From positions 2,356,001 through 2,420,000 of the forward strand of contig JAWKLZ010000001.1 of assembly GCA_041392475.1 (NCBI GenBank): a stretch of 64,000 nucleotides of DNA, written 5' to 3'. How positions within the stretch are numbered: position 1 is the first letter of the stretch; every line of letters starts with the position of its first letter. Source of the stretch: Chitinophagales bacterium (lineage in GTDB: Bacteria > Bacteroidota > Bacteroidia > Chitinophagales > UBA2359). Shown here in pieces: positions 26,111 to 35,882 of this stretch. Below the pieces are notes generated by a model. That model was not told where the DNA came from, did not search any database, and saw only the letters and a list, made by a program, of their open reading frames with translations. Position numbers and translations under genes: made by a program.

Positions 26111-26770
26111 ATGAAATCCACTGCTTTCCCTATCCCCCCCATTGAAGTCTCAAAGAGAAACATTGCTATTTTCACCATCATTTTGTTTCATGCGGCGGGA
26201 TTACCTTTCATTGCTTGCGAAACAACCCGTTCACTCTTCCTGCTCGTTACCCCCTTCAACCTAGTACTCTCCACGGTTTTGCTGTTGTGGAACCATGACG
26301 ATTGGTCGCCATCTTTTGTTCTTTTTTGTGTTACTACCTTTTGTGTAGGCTTCGGAGCAGAAGTTATTGGCGTTCAGACAGGATACCTATTTGGAGAATA
26401 CGCTTATGGAACAGTTTTGGGCTGGAAACTTGGGGGCGTGCCTTTGGTGATTGGCTCAAATTGGTTGATGTGCATTTATTGTTGTGGAGTGATTGCCAAC
26501 CGTTTTCCCTTCAATGGGTGGGTGAAAGCAGGAATAGGTGCAGTATTAATGTTGTTATTAGATACTGTCATTGAGCCTGTTGCGATGAAAATGGGATTTT
26601 GGCAATGGGAAAATAACCTGATCCCACTTTGGAACTACGGCACTTGGTTTATTGCTTCTTTTATGCTCCTTTGTTTGTACTACCGACTGCCTTTCCAAAA
26701 AGACAATCCCGTAGCGACTTCGCTTTACTTTACCTTATGGCTATTTTTTGGCTTTTTGAATTTTGTGTGA
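26111..26770 (+). CDS. Carotenoid biosynthesis membrane protein (CruF/DUF422-like)
   Basis: 219 aa with six to seven hydrophobic segments. The conserved block 'GFGAEVIGVQTGYLFGEYAYG' and 'PLVIGSNWLMCIYCCGVIAN' followed by 'LLLDTVIEPVAMKMGFWQW' matches the CruF-like family. That family includes carotenoid 1,2-hydratases such as bisanhydrobacterioruberin hydratase. The acidic and aromatic residues in these blocks line the active site in the family. With the RetSat-type enzyme and SDR just upstream, a role in modifying the end group of an acyclic carotenoid is plausible. Confidence 0.82.
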   Translation: MKSTAFPIPPIEVSKRNIAIFTIILFHAAGLPFIACETTRSLFLLVTPFNLVLSTVLLLWNHDDWSPSFVLFCVTTFCVGFGAEVIGVQTGYLFGEYAYGTVLGWKLGGVPLVIGSNWLMCIYCCGVIANRFPFNGWVKAGIGAVLMLLLDTVIEPVAMKMGFWQWENNLIPLWNYGTWFIASFMLLCLYYRLPFQKDNPVATSLYFTLWLFFGFLNFV

Positions 26771-26875
26771 TTTTCACCTGTTAAAATCACTATGCAATGG
26801 TGAAAAAATAACTTCACCAATTTTCTTTGATAAAAAACTGATATTGAGGTGTTTTTTTTCATTTTCATTTTACTC

Positions 26876-28087
26876 CTATTCCACCATGACCTTCACCAAA
26901 TCATTGATAGTATCCATCATCTGGTGCATTTCACGCTCGCTGTCAAATCGAAAAATCAAATTGCCAATTGCAGCACCTGCTTGGTGAAAAGCACTAATTT
27001 TATCTGTCTTACCAATATAAGGATGATGGGCATGAATCTTGTCTTTCAAGCTGTTGTCTAACTGTATTCCCTTCAAATCTCCTGACTGCAAACTGTGAAT
27101 CATATAAGAAGCATAATGATATTTCGGAGAAAAAAATTTAGGAATTGATAATTTGTAATTCGCAGTCAAACAACCTTCAACTGCTGCTGCCACCAAATCT
27201 ACACCATACCTCAGTTGAATCAAAATAGGGATATAATTGCCTCCACAACGAGGCCCAATTTCATTGACAAATATTTCACCCGCTTTTGTAATCAATACAT
27301 CCAAATTAAAAGGGCCTTGGTCGTAACCTACCCTTTGAAGAATTTGCTCCAATTTTTGCGCTGTCATTTTCAGCAATGAAGGCGAATGCTCACTCGGAAA
27401 TGTTTCGGCATAAGGAGCCATAAAGCGTTCATCCGTGTAGAAATGTCCATCACCAAAAGCAACAAAAGCCAGTTTACCGTCCTCCATGTATCCATCCCCA
27501 CAGATCTGTCTTCCCTGCTTTTCGATGTACTGCTCTACAATGATTTCCTTTTTGATAGACACTTCAAAAGCTTCTTCTACCCGTTTTTCGGCTTCCTCCA
27601 ATATTTGAACTATCCCCACTCCTCGACTGCCCGACCGATCCACAGGTTTGATAATTATAGGCAACTTTGCCAAGCGTATGTAAGCAAGTGCCACCTGTTT
27701 TTCGTAGGCTTCAAAATTTTGAAAAAACTGGGTTTGCAGCCCTTCGTTTTGCAGAAATTGACGAAAAAGTGCTTTGTTGGTAAGCACCAAAGTAGTTTCG
27801 TAATTGGGTGCGGGGAGATTCAATTTTTCTGCAACATAGGCTACCGTAGGCATAGACACATCTGAGGCAAAGGTCATGATGCCATCTATTTCTTCCTTTT
27901 GAGCGATTTGTAAAATGCTTTCTCGATCGGTTGTGCTGACAGAGTAGGCAGTTTCTGCAAATTGATGACAGGGATTGTCAGGATTGTTGTCGGCAGTAAT
28001 GACCCTATATCCTTGATTCAGTGCGTATTGAATGGGAGGAAGCTGAAATGCGGCTGCACCTAAAAACAGGATTTTTTTCTTTTTCAT
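26876..28087 (-). CDS. ATP-grasp domain protein
   Basis: 403 aa. It starts with a Rossmann-like pre-ATP-grasp domain ('KILFLGAAAFQLPPIQYALNQGYRVITADN'). The ATP-grasp fold follows: 'LPIIIKPVDRSGSRGVGIV' (ATP-binding Lys and glycine loop), 'IIVEQYIEKQGRQICGDGY' and 'GPFNLDVLITKAGEIFVNEIGPRCGGNYI' (metal ligands Asp, Glu and Asn). The architecture resembles carbamoyl-phosphate synthase large-subunit-like ligases that couple a carboxylate to an amine or thiol. Substrates are unknown; nearby maf is housekeeping and gives no clue. It lies 6 bp downstream of maf on the same strand. Confidence 0.85.
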   Translation of the reverse strand: MKKKKILFLGAAAFQLPPIQYALNQGYRVITADNNPDNPCHQFAETAYSVSTTDRESILQIAQKEEIDGIMTFASDVSMPTVAYVAEKLNLPAPNYETTLVLTNKALFRQFLQNEGLQTQFFQNFEAYEKQVALAYIRLAKLPIIIKPVDRSGSRGVGIVQILEEAEKRVEEAFEVSIKKEIIVEQYIEKQGRQICGDGYMEDGKLAFVAFGDGHFYTDERFMAPYAETFPSEHSPSLLKMTAQKLEQILQRVGYDQGPFNLDVLITKAGEIFVNEIGPRCGGNYIPILIQLRYGVDLVAAAVEGCLTANYKLSIPKFFSPKYHYASYMIHSLQSGDLKGIQLDNSLKDKIHAHHPYIGKTDKISAFHQAGAAIGNLIFRFDSEREMHQMMDTINDLVKVMVE

Positions 28088-28093
28088 GGCTTC

Positions 28094-28648
28094 TCAAAAT
28101 TTCTTCAATTCTTTGAAAAGCCGACAAACAGGCAAACCCACCACATTGAAGTAATCCCCTTCAATTTTTTCGATACCCACCATTCCAATCCATTCTTGAA
28201 TGGCATAGGCACCTGCTTTGTCAAAGGGTTGGTAGTGTTGGATGTAGTAGTGAATTTGATCATCGGTCAGTTCTCCAAAATACACTTTGGTGCTTTCCAC
28301 AAAACAGTGTTCTTTTTCCTTCGATAACAAACAAATTCCAGTCATCACCTCATGCACCCTCCCACTCAATGCCCGAATGATGCGAAAAGCATCTGCTTCA
28401 TCCTTGGGTTTCCCAAAAATGGTGGAGCCCAGACAAACAATGGTGTCTGCACTGATAATGGTTTCGTGGTCTTCGATTTGTGAGAAAACAGCCTTGGCTT
28501 TTTGGGCTGCAATGTACGACACAATCTCACGGGTACTAAGCGTTGGGTCATAACTTTCATCGGTGGATTGGGTGATGATGCGAAAGGGCAAACCCGCTTC
28601 TTGAAGCAGTTGCTGACGACGTGGAGATTTGGAGGCAAGGACGTACAT
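28094..28648 (-). CDS. maf: Maf-type nucleoside-triphosphate pyrophosphatase
   Basis: 184 aa from the ATG at 28648. A longer in-frame extension to 28816 is ignored because the family always begins at 'LASKSPRRQQLLQEAGL'. The other Maf motifs are 'STDESYDP', 'ISADTIVCLGSTIFGKPKDEADA' and 'GAYAIQEWIGMVGIEKIEGDYFNVVGLP'. Maf proteins hydrolyse dTTP/UTP or modified nucleotides and can slow septum formation. The ATP-grasp gene follows after 6 bp. Confidence 0.93.
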   Translation of the reverse strand: MYVLASKSPRRQQLLQEAGLPFRIITQSTDESYDPTLSTREIVSYIAAQKAKAVFSQIEDHETIISADTIVCLGSTIFGKPKDEADAFRIIRALSGRVHEVMTGICLLSKEKEHCFVESTKVYFGELTDDQIHYYIQHYQPFDKAGAYAIQEWIGMVGIEKIEGDYFNVVGLPVCRLFKELKKF

Positions 28649-28769
28649 TGTTGGATATTGGATATTGGTGATTGGATAACTTGCCCCGAAACTTTGGGGT
28701 TGGTGATTGGCAGTGACAAAAATAGGGAAAATTTTTGCGGCTTTCATCTTTGGGGGGATAACTATTTTG

Positions 28770-28796
28770 AACACAGAGGCACTGAGACGCAGAGGC
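28770..28796. repeat. Short 'cacagaggcactgagacgcagagg' repeat
   Basis: Same repeat type as at 9650-9726, between maf and the CRISPR array. Related sequence is reversed at 33629-33660. Confidence 0.5.
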
Positions 28797-28865
28797 TTTT
28801 TTGAAACTTCTACCAAAATGGCACAAGATTTTGGACTGGTTTCAGAATAGCCTATTTTTTTGACC

Positions 28866-28950
28866 TTTGCAAGGGCATGGCCTTGACCCTATTTGTAGAA
28901 AAATATCTTGTAGAATCAATTGGAGGGGCGTAGCTTCGGTACAAAAAATA
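28866..28950. repeat. Dispersed repeat family G ('gggcatggcc ... ggggcgtagc'), copy 1
   Basis: The pattern 'caagggcatggccttgaccctatttgtagaa' followed by 'ggaggggcgtagcttcggtacaa' recurs, in reverse, at 57972-58098 and at 63478-63565. This copy lies 40 bp left of the first CRISPR repeat. No coding function. Confidence 0.6.
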
Positions 28951-28990
28951 GTTGATTGTGTGCGGTGTCTTCTACTCTTTTGTAAGGTTT

Positions 28991-31885
28991 GTCGCAATCC
29001 TAATTACACTGGATATGGGGTTGTTACAAGATTTTCAAACATTAGCTTGGATGGAACATAGAGTCGCAATCCTAATTACACTGGATATGGGGTTGTTACT
29101 TTAAACTCCTCAAGGAACAACTCAAACCTAAAACATGTCGCAATCCTAATTACACTGGAAATGGGGTTATTACACCAATAGTGCCCATGAGATCGGGCAA
29201 AGCATTCGGTCGCAATCCTAATTACACTGGAAATGGGGTTATTACTGGAATATTATCATAAGTAATTTCAGAGTTCGATTCTGTCGCAATCCTAATTACA
29301 CTGGAAATGGGGTTATTACTAAAAATAACAGTTGCAGCCACAGAAAACCTGCTGTCGCAATCCTAATTACACTGGAAATGGGGTTATTACACGCCCAATT
29401 CAAAATAAAAACAAACCGCCATGATTTGTCGCAATCCTAATTACACTGGAAATGGGGTTATTACAGTAGATGCTGCCGTTGAATTTCTATACAACCGACA
29501 GTCGCAATCCTAATTACACTGGAAATGGGGTTATTACGTCAAAACAAAACTAACCAAAAATCTCCCTAAAAAGTCGCAATCCTAATTACACTGGAAATGG
29601 GGTTATTACAGAAAGCAAGTTGCGTGCTGAAAATGCACACAAGTAAGTCGCAATCCTAATTACACTGGAAATGGGGTTATTACGATGCAATGCTCCTCGG
29701 CATACCGAACAACGAAAAAGTCGCAATCCTAATTACACTGGAAATGGGGTTATTACTCGAACCCCAATCCCACACTCGGAAACCCCACACCATGTCGCAA
29801 TCCTAATTACACTGGAAATGGGGTTATTACAAGCTAGGTTTTCTTCAATGAAGAGGTTTCGGTTGAGTCGCAATCCTAATTACACTGGAAATGGGGTTAC
29901 TACTTTAATGATGGTAAAAACGAATGGAGTTGTTATTTATGTCGCAATCCTAATTACACTGGAAATGGGGTTACTACCATTTTTGCGAAAATGAAAGGCT
30001 TTGTAATCTTTTGTCGCAATCCTAATTACACTGGAAATGGGGTTACTACTGCACAGATGGGAGGTGCAAACAAAGGCTGGCAGATGTCGCAATCCTAATT
30101 ACACTGGAAATGGGGTTACTACTGCACAGATGGGAGGTGCAAACAAAGGCTGGCAGATGTCGCAATCCTAATTACACTGGAAATGGGGTTACTACGAAAT
30201 AAGCAAGATAGAGTTTGTTCAAGTAATGAAGTCGCAATCCTAATTACACTGGAAATGGGGTTATTACTTAGTAAAAACGGATGGTTAGGGTAAAAACGAA
30301 AGCGTCGCAATCCTAATTACACTGGAAATGGGGTTATTACTCAATGACAACCTTTCCGAATCCGTCAAAGAATAGGTCGCAATCCTAATTACACTGGAAA
30401 TGGGGTTATTACCTACATACGTATTTTGGTAGACATTAGCGTAATTTCGTCGCAATCCTAATTACACTGGAAATGGGGTTATTACGTAGAGATAACATCA
30501 ACACAAAGGTACGTTAAGCCTGTCGCAATCCTAATTACACTGGAAATGGGGTTATTACAATAAACTATGGCTCTGGTTCATAGTGCCAATATTTCAGTCG
30601 CAATCCTAATTACACTGGAAATGGGGTTATTACTTCGTGAAAGAAACATCTGGCGGTTCTTTCGTTTCACAAGTCGCAATCCTAATTACACTGGAAATGG
30701 GGTTATTACTGAAATACTTAATCTTTTTTATCTTATTAGTATCATTGTCGCAATCCTAATTACACTGGAAATGGGGTTATTACTTGATAAATGCTGTCGT
30801 GGTTTAGAAAGCACTTATGTCGCAATCCTAATTACACTGGAAATGGGGTTATTACTATTTCGTCACTTGCACAAGGGACGAATTCACAATACGTCGCAAT
30901 CCTAATTACACTGGAAATGGGGTTATTACGATTATGGTGGAGTTGATGAAATTAAAAACAAAATAAGTCGCAATCCTAATTACACTGGAAATGGGGTTAT
31001 TACTCATTGTTTTGCCTTGTCTTTTGATATTCCACAATTAGTCGCAATCCTAATTACACTGGAAATGGGGTTATTACCAAGTAAGATCAAACGGTAACAA
31101 AATACAAATTTTCGTCGCAATCCTAATTACACTGGAAATGGGGTTATTACTGGAATGTTTTCATTTTGAAGACTGTTTTAAGTGATAAAGTCGCAATCCT
31201 AATTACACTGGAAATGGGGTTATTACACGAAGTAGTGGAGGAAGAGGATTTGCCCTTCTAAAAAAGTCGCAATCCTAATTACACTGGAAATGGGGTCATT
31301 ACAAATATTATTATTATTATGATATTACTTCCAATTGTCGCAATCCTAATTACACTGGAAATGGGGTTATTACCAAAAAAAGTAACAGGTATGAACAACG
31401 AAATTAGAGTCGCAATCCTAATTACACTGGAAATGGGGTTATTACCCGATTTCTGTAAGTGCATCATGCAACGCTGTAAAGTCGCAATCCTAATTACACT
31501 GGAAATGGGGTTATTACATATAATATCAAGACCCTACATGAGGCACATGATACTGTCGCAATCCTAATTACACTGGAAATGGGGTTATTACTATAAGAAA
31601 TGAAAAAAAACAAACAAAAAGGAGGTCATGTCGCAATCCTAATTACACTGGAAATGGGGTTATTACATTTAATTCTGTTTTTGTTTTTAGTCTTGAGTTT
31701 TGTCGCAATCCTAATTACACTGGAAATGGGGTTATTACTACAAAATGTTTAATTTTTAATATGTTAGTCATTTTAGTCGCAATCCTAATTACACTGGAAA
31801 TGGGGTTATTACGAATTTGTGACCGCTTATGATGAAGTCAGCATGGAGGTCGCAATCCTAATTACACTGGAAATGGGGTTATTAC
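28991..31885 (-). CRISPR. CRISPR array, 40 repeats of 37 nt and 39 spacers
   Basis: The consensus repeat on the plus strand is GTCGCAATCCTAATTACACT followed by GGAAATGGGGTTATTAC. Spacers are 34-39 nt. Repeats 1-2 (28991, 29063) are degenerate (GGATATGGGG, TTGTTAC). Repeats 13-17 (29867-30195) end TTACTAC, and repeat 32 (31266) has TCATTAC. The spacers after repeats 15 and 16 are identical. Degenerate repeats at the left and an AT-rich stretch at the right suggest the leader is on the right. Transcription would then run leftward, so each minus-strand repeat ends GGATTGCGAC, resembling the ATTGAAAC handle of Cas6-processed type I/III arrays. The type III-B operon at 47-55 kb is the likely user. 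No cas1, cas2 or cas6 is in the window. Confidence 0.97.
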
Positions 31886-32192
31886 CCTGTTGCGATATAA
31901 TATTTAAAACATTAACCCTTAGCGACTTATGAGAAGTATGCAATAAATCATAATATAATGACATTAACTACATATTTCTATTTTTTCACCGATGTCAAAG
32001 AGCTATGCAAGCTTTGCAGCTTACAAAGGCGAAAATAAATATAAAAAACAACAATGCCAAATTTATTTCCCATATTTTTTTTTTTCAAACCACTTCAAAA
32101 ATACCCCCACAAAAACAATCTCCTAAACAACTGATTTTGAAGCGCATTATCTCCGAGCAAGCTATTTTTTCATTTCCATTTTCATTTCCAAC
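31886..32192 (-). promoter_or_regulatory. Probable CRISPR leader
   Basis: 307 bp without a credible gene, strongly AT-rich and adjoining the least degenerate end of the array. It contains 'gttgcgata', a partial echo of the repeat end, right next to the last repeat, and the palindrome 'gcaagctttgcagctt' near 32007. On the minus strand a TTGACA (about 31991) with TATGTA about 18 nt on could be a promoter, but this is weak. A short ORF at 32005-32238 is not believed. Confidence 0.55.
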
Positions 32193-33302
32193 TTATCTCT
32201 CCAGATTTCTATCATCTGCCGTAAAATCACTCCAATAATCCTTAAAATTGTCCATCTGCTCTTTACTTCCCAACACAATCAGGTGCATACCAGGCAACAA
32301 CACCGTATCAGGCGAAGGATTGATAAGGTATTCCCCATCCTTTTTTTTCACCCCCACAATGCTCGCCCCCGTTTTTTGCCGAATCATCAGTTCCCGAATC
32401 GTCTTCATCGGTCGCCCCGTATCCATGTCCGAAATGTCAATCTCCTCAAAACTAATCTGACTCGACTGTTCATTCGACACCATCTGAAAAAACTCCACCA
32501 AATCAGGTTTCCCCACCAGCGTAGCCATGTAGAAACCTCCAATTTTCTCGGGGGTAATCGCCCGATCTGCCCCCGCCTTCAGCAGTTTTCGCTCCGCCTT
32601 AGGACTATTCGCTCGGCTAATGATCTTCAAGCCAGGATTCAACTGACGCGCCGACAAAACCACATACACATTTTCGGCATCATCAGGCAAAGTAGTAATC
32701 AAAGCACTCGCCCTTCGAATCCCCACCTCTTCCATGATATCATCGTTTGTTGCATCACCTTCCACAAACAAAAAATCCTTGAGCAGTCGCATGTCTTTCG
32801 TAACCGACTCCTCCAATTCTACGACCACAAAAGGCATTTTTTGGTGAATAAAGTGAGCCGCCACCTCTGCCCCATACTTGCCGTAGCCACATATAATAAT
32901 GTGGTTATTAAGTGCATTTATCTTTTGTTCGATATTGTAATCTTGCCACATTTCCTGAAAATTTCCTTCAATAACATAAGCCGTAAGCACCGAAAGCACA
33001 TACGCAAACACGCCAATATTAACCAAAATCAACATAGACGCAAACACCCTTCCTATATCCGATAGCGGTCTAACTTCGGTATAACCGACTGTTGAAAACG
33101 TAATTATCGACATATAAAATGCTTCAATAAAGGTATATCCTTCTATCAGCATAAAACCAACCGTCCCCAGCACCAATACCGACACCAGCAGGACGACAGC
33201 AATGAAGCCTTCCCGAATATAATCTGCAAATTTTTTCTTACGTATAAGACTAAAAAAACTCAAAGCGATATAGGGTTTACTTTTTTTTGCACCAAACTTC
33301 AA
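32193..33302 (-). CDS. Potassium channel with RCK (TrkA-N/TrkA-C) domains
   Basis: 369 aa. Two transmembrane helices (about 33-55 and 85-112) flank a pore loop with the selectivity filter 'TVGYTE' (71-76). A cytoplasmic RCK domain follows, with the nucleotide/ligand-binding motif 'HIIICGYGKYGAEVA' and the acidic 'VVVELEES' that ends its second strand. A C-terminal TrkA_C-type domain completes it ('ASIVGVKKKDGEYLINPSPDTVLLPGMHLIVLG'). This is the MthK/GsuK-like 2TM-RCK layout. It probably mediates K+ flux gated by ions or nucleotides. It stands alone next to the CRISPR leader. Confidence 0.93.
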   Translation of the reverse strand: MKFGAKKSKPYIALSFFSLIRKKKFADYIREGFIAVVLLVSVLVLGTVGFMLIEGYTFIEAFYMSIITFSTVGYTEVRPLSDIGRVFASMLILVNIGVFAYVLSVLTAYVIEGNFQEMWQDYNIEQKINALNNHIIICGYGKYGAEVAAHFIHQKMPFVVVELEESVTKDMRLLKDFLFVEGDATNDDIMEEVGIRRASALITTLPDDAENVYVVLSARQLNPGLKIISRANSPKAERKLLKAGADRAITPEKIGGFYMATLVGKPDLVEFFQMVSNEQSSQISFEEIDISDMDTGRPMKTIRELMIRQKTGASIVGVKKKDGEYLINPSPDTVLLPGMHLIVLGSKEQMDNFKDYWSDFTADDRNLER

Positions 33303-33332
33303 CTCTCGTCAAATAAAAGTAGATAAGGACCG

Positions 33333-33462
33333 CCAATAGAATAGCTTCCCAATTTAGACTTTTGTAGTTTCATTTAAAAATCTATCAGAAGGAAGAAAAT
33401 CAACATTCTATCAACAGAAAACTACAAAAGTCTTGATGCTATTGAGGAACTTATATTATTGG
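33333..33462. repeat. Palindromic repeat family P, copy 4
   Basis: Inner arms 'gacttttgtagttt' (33357-33370) and 'aaactacaaaagtc' (33419-33432). Outer arms 'ccaatagaatag' and 'ttatattattgg' extend the palindrome to about 130 bp. The rest of 33303-33769 holds a cacagag-type repeat at 33629-33660 and no gene. Confidence 0.85.
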
Positions 33463-33628
33463 AGTTGCTAACTTCGGTTTACTTTTTACAATGATACGAT
33501 TTTTGAATGTAATAACCACATTCTTCCCAATTGGTTTTCGGATAAGCCTTTAAATTGTCATCAGTGAAAACTCAAATTCAAAGCACAAAACTTGTCCCAT
33601 ATTCTAATCGAGTAACTATTTAATAATC

Positions 33629-33660
33629 AAACCTCTGCGCATCTCTGTTTCTGCGTTTAA
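33629..33660. repeat. Reversed 'cacagag' type repeat
   Basis: The sequence 'aacctctgcgcatctctgtttctgcgttt' is the reverse complement of the type seen at 9650 and 28770. Confidence 0.4.
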
Positions 33661-33769
33661 TAAAAACTACCCGAACTATTGTTAGAGGTAGGAGGTGAAA
33701 ATTTAACCGCCATCCTCCCTGCCTTCAAAATCTTCCGTCCTATTCCCCTGTTTGCCGTCCCACATCTCA

Positions 33770-35779
33770 TCACTCCCTCGAAGAAACCTGAAACACCATC
33801 GTTGTCACCACATACAAAATCGCCGAAACACCTAAGACCAGCCCAAAACCAATCCAATCATTCAAGGGATGTTCCAACAAAGCCATCACCCTCGAATCAC
33901 CAGACTGTGCCACAGGAATCGCAATCGCAATACCAATCAATGCCTCCCCCGTAATCAAACCCGAAGCAAACAACAAACCCGCCTGATTGCTATTTTGCTC
34001 CTTAGTCTCAAACTCCTCATAATCCATTGCAGCCTGACGATTCGCATGATAGCGGCTTACCAACCAAGCAATAATACCACCCAACATGATAGCACTATCC
34101 AACTCAAAAGGCAAATACAAACCCACTGCAACTGCCAGTACAGGCAAACGAAAATCCGAACCACGACGTTCTTGAACCACATCCGCCACAATCACCAACA
34201 CCCCCAACAAAGCCCCCAACGATACAATTACCCACGGCAAATTACCTCCAAAAACACCATCCGCCACACTTTGCATCAAAGTCGCTTGAGGTGCCGCCAA
34301 AGCATCGGGTCTAGTTACCGTTTTAGGTCCAAAACCATAGGCCTGATTCAATTGTGACAACACAAAAGGAATCGTCAAAGCCGCCGCCACCACACCAATA
34401 AACTGCATAATCTGTTGTTTGAAAGGCGTTGCCCCCAAAAGATAACCCGACTTCAAATCCTGCATATTGTCTCCTGCAATAGCAGCCGCACAACACACCA
34501 CTGCTCCAATCAATATTGCTGCCGCAGGTCCCTTTGCCGAATCCGTTCCCATCAACAAGAGCAGTAGTAATGAAGAAGTAAAAACAGTTGCAATCGTAAC
34601 ACCCGAGATAGGATTGTTAGAACTACCCACCAAACCAGCCATATACCCCGCCACAGCCGAAAACAAAAAACCTGCAATGACCATCACCACCGACATAAAC
34701 AAGGTGACAGAAGTTATATTGATTTCTCTTTGGTAAATCAAAAAAATCGGTACAATCATCACCAAAATACCAATCAACACATAATGCATCGGAATATCCC
34801 GTTCCGTTCGCAGTACCATTGTGTTGTCCTCCTTTTTGCGAAACGCCTTCATCGCCTCCTTCGCCGCATCTATCAAGGCATGGCGAATACCCACCAAAGC
34901 CCACAGACCACCCACCAACATCGCTCCGACCCCCAAGTACCGCAGCTTATAACTCCAAAGTGAGCCACCAACTGCCACCGCCGAAACGCCCTCCGCTGAG
35001 GCCAATTTACCTGCTGCAACCAACTCATTCACCGTTCCATCATAACCAAAAATCGCAATATACAAAGGTGCTGCAATCCACCAAGTAATCGCTCCACCCA
35101 AAAATACCAAACTCGAAATGCGAATCCCCACAATATATCCAACCGCTACCAAAGCCGGGGAAGTATTCATTCCAAAATAAGCATATCCTTTGTTTCCAAG
35201 CACAGTTGCCTTCTCCAAAATACCTTCCCACAACCGAAAACCCTGTTCACACAACTTCAACAATGCTCCCATCAAACCACCCGCCAATAAAAACTTGATG
35301 AAATTACCGCCCTCTGTACCCGACTTCAATACCTCCGCCGTAGCAATCCCTTCAGGGAACTTCAATCCCTGCTTCACAATCAGCGCATTTCTCAGAGGAA
35401 TGGTAAACAAAACCCCCAAAACCCCTCCACAAAGCGCAATCGCAGCCGTTTCGAAATAGTCAAAATCCGCCCAGTAGCCCATCAAAATTAAGGCAGGAAA
35501 AGTGAAAATTACCCCCGCAGCCAATGACTCACCTGCCGAAGCAGCCGTTTGTACTGCATTGTTTTCTAAAATATTGGAGTTTCTAAAAATACGCAGAATC
35601 GCCATAGACATCACCGCAGCAGGAATAGAAGCCGCTACCGTAAGTCCTGCAAACAAGCCCAAATAAGTATTAGCAGCCGCCAACACTGCCGACAAAATGA
35701 CTCCCAAAATCACACCTTTAATGGTAATTTCAGGTAGAACCGTTTGGGGTTTGATATAAGGTTTGTGGTTTTCGTTCAT
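33770..35779 (-). CDS. OPT family oligopeptide/metal-peptide transporter
   Basis: 669 aa from the ATG at 35779 ('MNENHKPYIKPQTVLPEITIKG'); an upstream ATG at 35839 would add 20 residues of atypical sequence. About 14-16 hydrophobic segments are visible. OPT blocks include 'GVILSAVLAAANTYLGLFAGLTVAASIPAAVMSMAI', 'NAVQTAASAGESLAAGVIFTFPAL', 'SNNPISGVTI' and 'AGDNMQDLKSGYLLGATP'. Members carry peptides, siderophore-like compounds or metal chelates by proton symport across the inner membrane. The gene is single, so the substrate cannot be inferred. Confidence 0.92.
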   Translation of the reverse strand: MNENHKPYIKPQTVLPEITIKGVILGVILSAVLAAANTYLGLFAGLTVAASIPAAVMSMAILRIFRNSNILENNAVQTAASAGESLAAGVIFTFPALILMGYWADFDYFETAAIALCGGVLGVLFTIPLRNALIVKQGLKFPEGIATAEVLKSGTEGGNFIKFLLAGGLMGALLKLCEQGFRLWEGILEKATVLGNKGYAYFGMNTSPALVAVGYIVGIRISSLVFLGGAITWWIAAPLYIAIFGYDGTVNELVAAGKLASAEGVSAVAVGGSLWSYKLRYLGVGAMLVGGLWALVGIRHALIDAAKEAMKAFRKKEDNTMVLRTERDIPMHYVLIGILVMIVPIFLIYQREINITSVTLFMSVVMVIAGFLFSAVAGYMAGLVGSSNNPISGVTIATVFTSSLLLLLLMGTDSAKGPAAAILIGAVVCCAAAIAGDNMQDLKSGYLLGATPFKQQIMQFIGVVAAALTIPFVLSQLNQAYGFGPKTVTRPDALAAPQATLMQSVADGVFGGNLPWVIVSLGALLGVLVIVADVVQERRGSDFRLPVLAVAVGLYLPFELDSAIMLGGIIAWLVSRYHANRQAAMDYEEFETKEQNSNQAGLLFASGLITGEALIGIAIAIPVAQSGDSRVMALLEHPLNDWIGFGLVLGVSAILYVVTTMVFQVSSRE

Positions 35780-35882
35780 CTTATGTTTTTGAAAATGGTA
35801 GAAAAGCGGAAACAGCGTAAAAATAGACATTTTAAACAAATCGTTTCTTTTCCATCTCTTTTTTTACAAAGAAGTGATGACT

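Noticed and set aside
28649..28816. N-terminal extension of Maf to 28816
   Set aside because: The added 56 residues are unlike any Maf, while the conserved LASKSPRR start follows the ATG at 28648.
29671..31567. Several ORFs inside the CRISPR array (for example 29671-29994, 30567-30905, 31319-31567)
   Set aside because: They are translations of the repeat ('RNPNYTGNGV' or 'VAILITLEMGLL') and have no start signals or family features.
28991..31885. Spacers matching other parts of this window (self-targeting)
   Set aside because: No spacer was seen to match window genes by eye; a systematic search could not be run.
32005..32238. 77-aa ORF right of the array
   Set aside because: Low-complexity AT-rich translation overlapping the K+ channel gene; better explained as leader.
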